Assembly (NCBI GenBank): GCA_021399445.1
Contig: JAJTUQ010000001.1
Location: 3,348,001 to 3,412,000 of the forward strand
Source: Xylogone sp. PMI_703
Lineage: Eukaryota > Ascomycota > Leotiomycetes
DNA length: 64,000 nucleotides
Direction of reading: 5' to 3'
Shown here one piece after another: positions 22,735 to 35,172 of this stretch. How positions within the stretch are numbered: position 1 is the stretch's first letter; each line of letters opens with the position of its first letter. Both the position numbers and the translations under genes were made by a program. The notes under the pieces are model-generated. The model was not told where the DNA came from. It was given only the letters and a program-made list of their open reading frames with translations, and did no database searches.

Positions 22735-23425
22735 GTAGACTGCTTCTGAAGACATAGTCGACCCTGAATCCAACGAAAAGTGCTCTATTCACCACTTGGC
22801 CCAGTACGGCATTGTAGGTCGAGGCATCCTCCTCGACTTCCGCCAGTACGCTCAGAAAATCAATCTCGAGCATGCACCCCTCAAGGATACTTGTACCACA
22901 TATCATTACCTTCATGAATGTGGACGTGATCAGGGGATTGACGTCGGTCCTGCCTCTCGAGGAGGTGATATTCTCTTTGTCCAAACCGGATGGATGGAAG
23001 CATACTCAGTAGAAGAGAGGAAGAAGCCGAAGCTTCGTGATTTTCATAAAACTGAGGGAAATGGTATATGGCGATTTTCTGGTTTTGGTTAAGAAGAGGA
23101 CATTTTGGACTGGCTGCATGACTGCTATTTTTTGCAGTTGCTTGCGATTCATCAACATTTAAGGCTTGGCCAACTCGCCAAGGTAGGTTTGTGCGAATCT
23201 GGTGCAACTAAATAAAAGAAATGGTTGAAAGGTGAGTCTATCCCAGCATATCACCTCCATGGGTATATGCTTGCGCTCTGGGGAATGCCGATAAGAGAGA
23301 TGTCAGATCTCGAAAAGCTGGCAGAACAAGCGTGGAGAGAAAAAACAAGTGGACATTCTTCTTCACCACTGGCCCTTTTAATACGGTTGGTAAGCTGGAA
23401 CAATATTGTCACAGTGATGGTTTTA
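22735..23425 (+). pseudogene. Cyclase-family (PF04199-like) hydrolase pseudogene
   Basis: The plus-strand sequence shares the order of motifs of the intact cyclase at 46718. It reads IHHLAQYGIVGRGILLDF (compare ICGRGVLLDY), a GGDILFVQTGWMEAYS block (compare FGDILFIRIGVIREW), HGYMLALWGMPIREMSDLEKLAE (compare MHEVLLPGWGMPIGELFDLEELAR) and KWTFFFTTGPFNTVG (compare RWVFFVVSTPLNMPGG). Stops after RFSGFG and at least two frame changes break it, and the N-terminal metal-binding half was not found. The family includes kynurenine-formamidase-like and isatin-hydrolase-like metal-dependent enzymes. Confidence 0.7.
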
Positions 23426-23703
23426 TTAATTCTACTTTCCTTGCAGATGGGATACGTCACACGTTAACGGGATACATCCGCGTATTCTTATTGTATCATA
23501 TGTCACCTGCAAGCGGTGATAACCTTTGATTAGAAATCCAACATTTGATAATCAAAGACCCCGCAACACGCCCCCCTCCACCTCCTATTATTAGCTAGAG
23601 GACATTTTGTTTACTATTAAATAAAACTCTCCTCAACTTGCTCATACAAACACCTCTTTCAAAATATCCAATCTAACGTACTTAAGAGACAAAAGGAGAC
23701 AAG

Positions 23704-24666
23704 ATGGCGCACAATTTATACGAAGATGATACGCCCGATGACGTTAAGAATGCTAAAGTACAAAATTTCGCAAGACACATTGAAGCATACTGAATAGCTG
23801 ACTTGGATATTAAGGGATTGCACCTCGTAACACAGAGCACCCCTAATGGCCAGAAAGTTCAGATTTTGCTGGAGGAACTGGCAGATGTGTATGGCACTCA
23901 ATGGACAACCACCCTAATGTAAGGCTTCAGCAAAGACTGACATCTCTAAAAATCGAATTCTAACCACCTGAGGCTATAGTGACATATCAACGAATGAGCA
24001 GAAGAAGGATTGGTTTCTCCGTCTTAACCCAAATGGTATGAATTTCCCTGCTATTGTAGGTATAGACTAACCTTTTTGACTTCTGCAGGTCGCATTCCAA
24101 TCATTATCGACAACACGGTCAACCCCCCACATCCAGTAATGGAAACCTCAGCGGAACTTCTCTACCTGCTTAAGTTTGATAAAGATTATCACTTTGGATT
24201 TAAAGATGAATTTGAGCAGAGCGAATTAATTCAGTGGCTCTTTTTCTGGCATGGTAGCGGTGCTCCATACCAAGGAAACTTAGGATATTTCCGTCGTGCT
24301 GCTGAGCAGAGTCCCTGTAAGTCATGATACTTAGCTCCCGAGCTTTCTCTGATCCCCCATAACCTAATAACTGTGCAAACAGTTGCGATTGAACGCTTTA
24401 AGAAGGAGACTTACCGAGTCTTCGGTGTCCTCGAGATTCGGCTCTCTGGAAAGTACACTGGAGAACCACGGGATTACTTAGCAGGAAAAGGCAAAGGAAA
24501 ATATTCTGCAGCTGATATTGGAACATGGCCATGGGTTAAAAATTGGAACTATGCCTATTCTGAGGAAGAGATGAAGGAATTTCCACATCTGTTAAAGTGG
24601 ATTAACCGCGTTGCAGAAAGACCTGCCGTGAAGAGAGGAACTGGCGAGAAATACAGGAAATCATAG
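23704..24666 (+). CDS. Glutathione S-transferase, Ure2p-like
   Basis: Exons 23704..23757, 23815..23918, 23980..24035, 24089..24316 and 24383..24666 give 241 aa; all introns are GT..AG and 53-66 nt. The thioredoxin-fold N-terminal domain reads GLHLVTQSTPNGQKVQILLEEL, then LRLNPNGRIPIIID and METSAELLYLL, the glutathione-binding segment. The all-helical C-terminal domain includes LIQWLFFWHGSGAPYQGN and ends with FPHLLKWINRVAERPAVKRG. Yeast Ure2p-type GSTs of filamentous fungi conjugate glutathione to xenobiotics or reduce peroxides in the cytosol; there is no Asn-rich prion domain. Intron 1 must be used because an in-frame TGA lies inside it, and a CTGAC branch site precedes its acceptor. It probably belongs with the hydrolase, MDR and regulator genes that follow. 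Confidence 0.9.
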
Positions 24667-24912
24667 CTGGGAAGCCTAAATACGATGGTTAGTTAATATT
24701 GCGCCAATAAGTTACCATAAGGAACTTGTTACTGTGAATACTTATTATGTTGAACCCTGATTTTCCTACTCGAAGATCACAGCCAATTGTGAAACCTATG
24801 TAGTTGTCCTATATATCCTGTATTTAAATTCTAGGTATCTAACTAGAATAAACTGTTATTTCTAAAGGGATGAATGTTCAGTTTAGCTTGGCTATCACAG
24901 CATAGAATTTTC

Positions 24913-25692
24913 TTAATTCTTAAGCCATGTTTTGAACCAGTTTATGGATTGCTGGAACGATTGGTTAGTGGCAAATCGAATTTCTTCTACGTTAAGATCA
25001 CCCCTTAACGCAAAACCATGCTCGACACCTCCATACACATTTATTTGATAAGGAATATGGAGATCTGCCAGAATTTTTTCGGACTCAAACCGATGCTCTC
25101 TCGTGAAGATGGTATCAATCTCTATGTTGACAGTGTGTTTTAGAGTCACGCACGGTCAATTGAAATAGAATTGCCTTACCTGAAGCAGCGATGGACAACG
25201 GCTTTTTGATTGCCTTGAGTTCATCGCATGTAATGAATGAGGGATGAGCAGTATAACCAGCGTTAAATGCACCTCCCTTCAAATATCTAACAACATACTG
25301 TACGTATTATATATAGTTAACTCTTCCATACCATCAATGTGCGGATGGGTAAAACTAACCCTGCCCCCATAACAAAATCCTACCCCGCCAATATTCTTTA
25401 CTTTCGTTGTTGTCCTTAGATATCTGATAACTGTCTCAATGACAGGATCAACGGTAGGAGGCTGGTGCTTTTTCAACCACTCCTGAAGGTCCACCTTCTG
25501 TCCAGAGAGAGCATCCACATCAATAGCGTCTCCGTTAAATAAATCTGGAATAACGGTAAGATATCCACGGGCAGCATAATCGTCAGCCATTAATTGAGCA
25601 TTCTTATAAATGCCAAATACATCACTTAAGATGATGATAGCGTTATCATGGTTGCTATTGGGTGGGTATGCGAAGTAAGTATTTACTACCAT
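24913..25692 (-). CDS. Dienelactone hydrolase family protein
   Basis: Exons 25692..25360, 25297..25180 and 25121..24913 give 219 aa, with introns of 62 and 58 nt. It is an alpha/beta hydrolase of the DLH family: AIIILSDVFGIYKNAQLMAD near the N-terminus, the nucleophile motif GFCYGG (about residues 106-111, Cys in place of Ser as in true DLH) spanning the first splice, GYTAHPSF in exon 2, and the catalytic histidine in YGGVEHGFALRG. DLHs open dienelactones in chlorocatechol and related aromatic breakdown; fungal relatives hydrolyse varied esters and lactones. Lactones are the type of product a Baeyer-Villiger enzyme makes, and one lies in the same neighbourhood. It converges with the GST gene. 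Confidence 0.9.
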
Positions 25693-26310
25693 GGTATTAG
25701 TATTCTCTTAACATGCCAATTAATGAAGTTAACGTATCAATCTCACTATTATCAATCTTTTCAATCCTTCCAGCTATAGTGCCTTCATGCACAATACCTT
25801 TAGTACAACAGTCCCCTGGCGGTAAAGAAGTCATCGTGAGCTAATGAGTTACTTCGATGGCAGATAAAGCAAACAGCATAGAACTTTTAGATCTATATGG
25901 AATAACCAAATGGAGAGAGAGCTACAGGCAGGTGTAGGTGATTTAATACTTGTTAGAGAGAAATGAAAGTTTGTAGCTAAGTTAGTCCAGGTTCGGATAA
26001 GCCGAAGATGTCGCCGAACTCCCCCTTTTATGTCTTGCTTGATGTTGTAGTGAAATTTCGGTTTCTGACAAATATCATAAAGAATATATTATAAATCATG
26101 CTTCTAAAAGTACCAGTCCTAGGAGTTACACCTAGCTTGTGACCGGGGAGAGCATGTAAAACTTCTGACGCGTTTATAATTGAAGTTTGGTCACCCAGAG
26201 AAAGAAACGCGATAGGCGTCGCAACGAATTCAAAATTTTATAAAATCATGATCAAATTCATTCTACATACAGTACTGCTCGATATGGATTATTATTGAAG
26301 TGCGGCAGTA
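25693..26310. other. Intergenic region, 618 bp
   Basis: Holds the promoter of the dienelactone hydrolase (minus) and the 3' flank of the next regulator gene. It carries the palindrome annotated separately at 25992-26006. No other gene seen. Confidence 0.6.
25992..26006. promoter_or_regulatory. Candidate Zn2Cys6 binding site TTCGGATAAGCCGAA
   Basis: A near-perfect palindrome with inverted CGG triplets spaced by five bases (CGG-N5-CCG), about 300 bp upstream of the dienelactone hydrolase start. Binuclear zinc cluster dimers recognise such everted or inverted CGG pairs. A second TCGG-N5-CCGA copy lies at 28574-28586. The regulator that binds it is a guess, most simply the adjacent one. Confidence 0.45.
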
Positions 26311-28378
26311 CTAAGGATATTGATTGTGATCTAAGTTGCCAAGGAGAGGCAGATCATTTAATCCCATAATGTCCTCCAGAGTCATGAAATCACTGCTAAA
26401 ATTCTGTAATGGTTCACAACTCCACATATACTGCCATAGAGTCTTGCAGTACGCTCTCAAATTTTGTTGCTTGACATCTGTAGCAAGAAGCGGATTCAGA
26501 AGTATGCTTCGTACTTTGTCGTTCAACCGCCGGGATATTGTAGCTGCTTCTGGCGCACCATCCCATTCAGAGCATATTGAGGCTTCACCGTTCTCATTTG
26601 TAGCTTCCCTAGCTGTCCCAGGATCTCCATCTATTTTCTCTGTCCCTGATTCCCAGAGATTGAATTCGGTCATAGAACCGGTTCCGTAAGAGAAATCATA
26701 CAATTTATACAGCATCTCTAGCGTCTCTGCCCATGCGAAAGCCACGCGCCATCGTACCTGCCACGACTTGATAATCTGAAGCAGTCTGTTGAATCTAGAT
26801 CTTGCCACATCCTTTGGGCATCTGTCGCAAGTCTGAGTATACAACACCCACAGGTGAATGGCTGAAGCAGTCATAATAGCATTAGCAGCAAAAGTAGATT
26901 GAAGTATTGCTTGATCCTGTTCTTGGCCTTCATGTAGCATGACAGCCATATCGGTTATTGCCTCTGCACTCCTAACACAGGGATCGATAACCCTTTTATC
27001 TGGATGGTCGAGAGAAAGACCGGCAGCATCAAAGATATTTAATCCATCAGTCTCAAGATTGAGGCCGTCCTGCAAATCTAGTTGGGGAAGATATTCTTGG
27101 TGCATGACGCATCTGGAGTGATACAACAGAAAATTGAGATTAACAAAAATTTGTGCCTGACCTGTGACTAGGTGTGATTTATAATTCTGATGGGACCAAT
27201 GCAAACGTGTAGGCAGGTTTGATTTAAACTCCTGAATTGCTTTGTCAATCTGGTAGAATTCGCCTTGTGGATCGCTGGGAACGTGTTTTAGCCGCCTTCT
27301 GCCTCCAGATACATGAAGGATTGCAATATCACCCCATAACTTAACCATTGTAATATAAAATGGCAAGACACCGAGCTGAGATACTTGTGTCATATGGATG
27401 TTGATGTTCTCAAGGTAAGGTCCAGAGTATGTTTCTTCGAAAGCAAAAGCATTTTCGGGGCAAGGGAGTTGGACCCGAGCTGAGAGAATATTGATGGTAA
27501 ATAATTGATTACAAGAGTAAGAAATTAATCGATCAACAACAAAACAAGCCCAAAACGTTCGTTTTCGTACTTCTTTCTCGCGTGGTGAAAGTTGTTGATT
27601 AGGCTCAGAGCCTAGTCGCAGTACTTGGGCCATCCTTATAGCGGTACCAACATGCATCCATGCCCTCATATTTGTCCAGGCTATAAGCTCCTGAACAGCG
27701 AGAATCAGATACGCTTGGACTGTGTAAACTACAATAAATAATTAGCACTTACTACACACAAAGAAGAGAAAGATAAAATGCCTGATGGCTCATCAGAAAG
27801 AGCATGTGCATGTTTTCTGGCCAGTTGTGCATAATGGTTTGATAATGCCGAGGAAGTCTCGAATCCAAAATCCTCCTTTGCCTCATTATCAGAGATGTAT
27901 AACGTAGCGAGACTGATAATGGCTGTTAAAAGGAAAGGAGCTTTGGTAGTAAGATGCGACATATCCAGAGATGGCTTATGAAAGAAGGAGCACAGCTCTA
28001 CGTCATGATGGCGAGCAAGGAAGATATCTAAACAGCGTTGGAGTAAAGTAGCCGTGGGAAAATCAGGAGCATTGCTCTCAGGAGAGTCTGGGACATGGAG
28101 CACGTTGTTCTGTACTCTTGATTCAAGATTGACTACTGAATATCCAATGGGATAATAGCCTCCGGGCGCAGGTTCTTTTGGCCATGAGCATATCGACTTT
28201 CGTTTCAAGCAGCTTCGGCATCGTGGTCTCACACCGTTACATTTGGTCTTGCTTCGGCGACTACTTCAAGTTAGTATCCGAGAAGCTTATAAACATTTAC
28301 GATGAAACAATCTTACCATCTATCACATGCCTGAGGAGTGCGGCTATTTTTACCAATAGAGGTCTCCATCTCAACCAT
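26311..28378 (-). CDS. Zn2Cys6 fungal-specific transcription factor
   Basis: Exons 28378..28317, 28260..27782 and 27728..26311 give 652 aa. The binuclear cluster is split by intron 1: ACDRC in exon 1, then RRSKTKCNGVRPRCRSC and LKRKSICSW, that is C-x2-C-x6-C-x5-C-x2-C-x6-C. The fungal-specific middle homology region is clear in exon 3 (RAWMHVGTAIRMAQVLRLG, TFWACFVVDRLISYSCNQ, LPCPENAFAFEE). Intron 2 joins correctly only with a GC donor (27781..27729, 53 nt), restoring DEPSVYTVQAYLIL; a GT alternative nearby gives an intron of about 29 nt. It is divergent from the MDR oxidoreductase and sits in the GST/DLH/MDR group, so it is the likely pathway regulator. Nuclear; inducer unknown. Confidence 0.88.
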
Positions 28379-28842
28379 CAGTGGTTTGCGTCTACCTACC
28401 TAGGCATAAGCATCAATCGTATCTTAGATATGCGAGTCGTAATAATTTAAGATCTAATCATTGCAGTAAGCGTGGATCAACATGATATTTCGGACTCAGA
28501 AGCTGGGAGACCGCCAAGGACTGCGATGAGCCACCGAGTGGTTCTGATCTTAAGGCCGATACTCTTTGTCATCTCGGCTTTTCCGACTTCAAGGTTCGGG
28601 AGCTAACCTAATCAGGCTGTACGAAGAAACAACAGTAGGATATTCACCACGCTGGAATAAAATCTACGTAAACTTGTAGTTAGTTGTATTAGTGAGGTAT
28701 TTCTAGTTAGGTCGACAATGTAATATATAACCTTATGATGAGCGCTTAACATGTGCTCTTCATATCATCTAATACCAAAGTCGTTTACCAGCTTACGAAT
28801 TCGAAATTTCCAGTTAACTACTTTTTACCTATCCCAATAACT
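28379..28842. promoter_or_regulatory. Divergent promoter region between regulator and MDR gene
   Basis: 464 bp drive the Zn2Cys6 regulator (minus) and the MDR oxidoreductase (plus). It contains TCGGCTTTTCCGA at 28574-28586, with the same TCGG-N5-CCGA form as the site at 25992-26006, about 200 bp upstream of the regulator start and 260 bp upstream of the MDR start. Self-regulation plus control of the oxidoreductase is a plausible inference. Confidence 0.45.
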
Positions 28843-30130
28843 ATGGCTGATCACGAAGCTATTGCTACTGTTGCAGTCCGCGCACCATTGGCTGCAATTC
28901 GAGTCCCTACAGTTGAGCCAACAGAGCGTGAGGTTCTCGTCCGTGTCGAATGGACTGCATCTACCCCTTTAGATCTACACCAGAACGACGGAGGGTTATT
29001 AGTAAAGCATCCACAAATACTGGGGAGTAGCGTTGCGGGAACTGTACAGAAGATTGGACCCAAAGTCCAGAATCTATCTGTTGGTGACGAAGTATGTTTT
29101 GCTACTCAAGATTGATTCATCGGATAGCGGTAGAAAATAGACATGGCTAAACTATGGTACAGGTATTCGGATTCTGCTTTGAAGAGCCGAAGCATAAAGC
29201 CTACCAGGAATTGATAACTGTCCCGGAGACGTATCTTGGTAAAGTAAGTCATGCGGATTCTTTATAGTCAAGCAAGTGTTGGCTTAGCTAACTGTGAAAT
29301 ACTTGCAGCTTCCTAAAGGATTTAGTTTTCAAGAGGCTGTAACCCTACCGTGCAATGTTGTTACAGCTTTCCATGCTATCACTCATGATCTTTCTTTGCC
29401 TCTTCCTTGGCCGTGTCCTCCAAACCCATCCCCACCCCACGCAGATGTACCAATCCTGATCTGGGGTGGAGCTACTTCATGTGGACAATATGTGATACAA
29501 ATTTTGACACACTGGGGCTACAAGAATCTCTTCACTACAGCATCGCTAAAGAATCATTCGTATCTCCGTTCCCTGGGGGCTGCTCACGTATTTGACTATC
29601 GAGATCCCGACGTTGCTAAACTAATTCTTGAAAAAGCTTCGTCATATTCAAGTAATCCGGCGATGCCATTCATACTTGATTGTATTGGTTCTAAGGTCGC
29701 CCTGATACAGGAGTCAAAAATTGCTCAGAAAGGCAGCAGGGTTGCAGTTTTACTACCTACAATCTTGAGAGATGCAACGGAAGAAGATGCTCCGGAATAC
29801 AGCATGGATGTACAGTCATCTGAGACTTGGGCCGAAGGTGTAGAAACAAGAGGTGTAAGAACTCATTCTTATGCAAAGGTGAGATGAAACTTCAGCTTTG
29901 AGCTCCCTAGGCTAACAAGTAGTAAGAATGCGTTCTTCAAAGAGTACCTTCAATCAACAATCGTCCCTACCCTGCTAGAGCAAGGAATAATAAGGCCAAA
30001 TAAACAGAAGATTGTTGAAGGGAAGACACTCTTGGAAAGGGCTCAGAAAGCCTTGGATATACTCAGAAGAAGAGATGTCAGCGCTGAACGCCTTGTATGG
30101 CGAGTTGCAGATGCAGTGGCAAGTAGCTAG
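28843..30130 (+). CDS. Medium-chain dehydrogenase/reductase (zinc-independent, enoyl-reductase type)
   Basis: Exons 28843..29091, 29163..29243, 29309..29878 and 29927..30130 give 367 aa, with the introns in phase 0. The GroES-like N-terminal domain has EREVLVRVEWTASTPLDLHQND, ILGSSVAGTVQKIGPKV and SVGDEV. The Rossmann domain carries LIWGGATSCGQYVIQI (GGxxxxG, NAD(P)H binding) and GAAHVFDYRDPDVAK. The zinc-ligand cysteines and histidines of alcohol dehydrogenases are missing, pointing to a reductase like the trans-acting enoyl reductases or toxin-biosynthesis-type MDRs common in fungal clusters. It ends 47 bp before the stop of the convergent regulator at 30178. Substrate unknown; the cluster suggests reduction of an unsaturated carbonyl intermediate. 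Confidence 0.9.
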
Positions 30131-30177
30131 ATATGACTAGGTATTAATGCTATAAAGACGACTTTTCATTACCAAAG

Positions 30178-31735
30178 TCAGGATGTATACATATTTATGT
30201 CCGCTTTACTACATGAATCGAGGATCTCAGTATTAGCCATCAAGGCAACACTACATATGCCGCTTAGGCCCTTATCCAAACGCCACAACTCAAGTCGATA
30301 TCGTGCACTTTCCCTCTGAGAGCTATCGGAGCTAAGATGTATGACTAGTCGTAAAGGAAGTATCATTCTTATCAATCCACACCCATCCTCAGAATTCTCA
30401 ATATGAGCAGCCGCCTTGAGAATGTTGCCGCAATGAGTAATCATTAGCAGGTTATATTCCTCGTCTGTTAGAGATGCTCTTCCAATCTCGACCTGGACAA
30501 GGATGCAAGCCACGCTGTAAAATGCCACTACGATTGCTGTTTTCGAGTTGGATATAGCTATGCTTGGAACTAACTCCCGAAGGTCAATTTCGGTATTTTC
30601 AATAGCGGGCACTAAAGTGTGATTCAAGGAGTGCAGTGGCGTATCTCGATCCTGTAATACCCTTAATATTCTCCGAAGGCTAGCAATGATTTTGATCAAA
30701 GTTTCGTTGATATGACACGAGCTTAAGTTATCTTTCTGTGGTTTCTGCCATATTTCCGGGAATTTTATGAGAATATCTATTACGTAGTCTCCTGGTCTTT
30801 TCGGGATGACTGCGAAGGGAACTGTTGTCCACTCGTCCGTAGCAAATACTGTTTGTGACCGCCTCGCAATCGAGATGTATACCTATTGAGATTAGCTTAT
30901 GTTTCTAATAATGGATGCTACAGCTGTACTATATGAAGCCGCACGGTCTGGAATAGCTGGTGCATAGGACCAGTTTGGCAGTTTTGGGGACCGATTGCAT
31001 CTAATAAAGCTGCGGCTCCTAAGACGTGTTGGAAATAGGCGGCGCCCGAAGTAGAGGATATTACTTCATAGTATGCCAGCATTATAGCAGTGGAAACGTC
31101 CTCTGCTGTTGGAGCAGATTTCTGCTTAGAGTGAGAGATATCAAGCATCTTCATGCGCTGATATTTCAAGCCACGCCCGTACCACTTCCGAGATTCCACC
31201 TCAAATGACGTGTTTCCGGAGAGTTGGCTATAAAGTGCAAGTGCCGGTGCTAGAATCGACGATCTGATCCCTATATCCGAATTCCCAGATAGCATAGCGG
31301 GCAGTAGAGTCATCCAGTTGACTGGCTTTAATCCTCGGTCGGCGGCTGATTTCACGAAGAAGGATATAAACAGCGATACAAGCTGCTCAGCATCCATGGA
31401 AGCAGCTCGCATACTTATTATATTCCGCTCTGCTTTTAGATGGTCCTTATTACCACTCTGATTCTCGTTCTTCATTTCGGGTCTGACGGCGCCATCTCTT
31501 AGGTGTTTACGAGAGGTGTTGAGTCCTGTAACCATGAATATATTACCGTTAATCGCCCCAGGGCACTTCCTTCTGCCTCGTAAACATTGCGAACAAGAAG
31601 GCAGTTTCTCATCACACTGTTATCAAGAGTCAAATACTATTCGAATAGCAGTCGGCATGATGATCAGCTCCGAACCTTAATTCTCCGTTTGCGGCATGTC
31701 TCGCAACCTTTGCTCATACCGGCATATCGAACCAT
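30178..31735 (-). CDS. Zn2Cys6 transcription factor (Fungal_trans_2-like)
   Basis: Exons 31735..31676, 31616..30930 and 30882..30178 give 483 aa; the introns are 59 and 47 nt, both phase 0. The N-terminal zinc cluster is split by intron 1 after CETCRKRRIK: C-x2-C-x6-C-x5-C-x2-C-x6-C with CDEKLPSCSQCLRGRRKC in exon 2, then PGAINGN. The rest has the helical style of the second fungal TF family (DAEQLVSLFISFF, AIMLAYYEVISS, HVLGAAALLDAIGP, ALMANTEILDS near the end). It converges on the MDR gene and lies between it and the BVMO gene, so it is the second candidate regulator of this group. Target and effector are not predictable. Confidence 0.87.
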
Positions 31736-32463
31736 TTTCGTTCAAGAACTATATATTTAGAGTCATCACAAGATTGATTGCAAAGAACATCAAAATCCCG
31801 AAATTCATACTCGAGATCTTGATAAATTTTTAACATTTGATAAATCACATGTCTTCCCAACCGCAGTCATATCAGGTCAGCCTCAGATAGTTAGCAGCCA
31901 CAGACTAGCTCGTTTTGTCAATTTTTGCGAGCTGCCGGTATTTTAGTCCCGAGAGCAGCTAGTACGGTACGTGTACAATAGTCCATACTACCATTACACA
32001 GTATTGTACCTACAATTGATATTGTCTGGTTATGACGTAGCCCCAAGGTTCCAAGGGTCCAGGGGTCCTAGATGAGCGGAAGAGTTCTTTACTGCAGTGG
32101 CTATAATTATCCTTTATATCTTTTGAACTCCAATGCCTTCCAGACAATAGACAAGGATTTTTGCAGCGACAGTAGCGCAGCTTGATTGGGAAACTCATAA
32201 CTTAAGTTAGGACTCAAGAGATTTCTCTCATGAACCTCAATAATTACTACAAAGTTACGAACTTATGAAAGAAACAACGAGATAATATGCAGGATGACGA
32301 GTTACAATTCGATAATATTTGCACGTTAATTCACCTCTCGCTATGTCTTGCTATCCGGGAAAACATTATCATCCTACTGTCACTAGCAATGAATGATAAT
32401 AATGTGAAATCAGGATCTTAGAACCGCGAAACTATTGATTGCATAAGATAGGCATAATTGCAT
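31736..32463. other. Intergenic region, 728 bp
   Basis: 5' flank of the regulator at 31735 and 3' flank of the BVMO, both on the minus strand. AT-rich; nothing else recognised. Confidence 0.6.
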
Positions 32464-35172
<2,709 letters not shown>

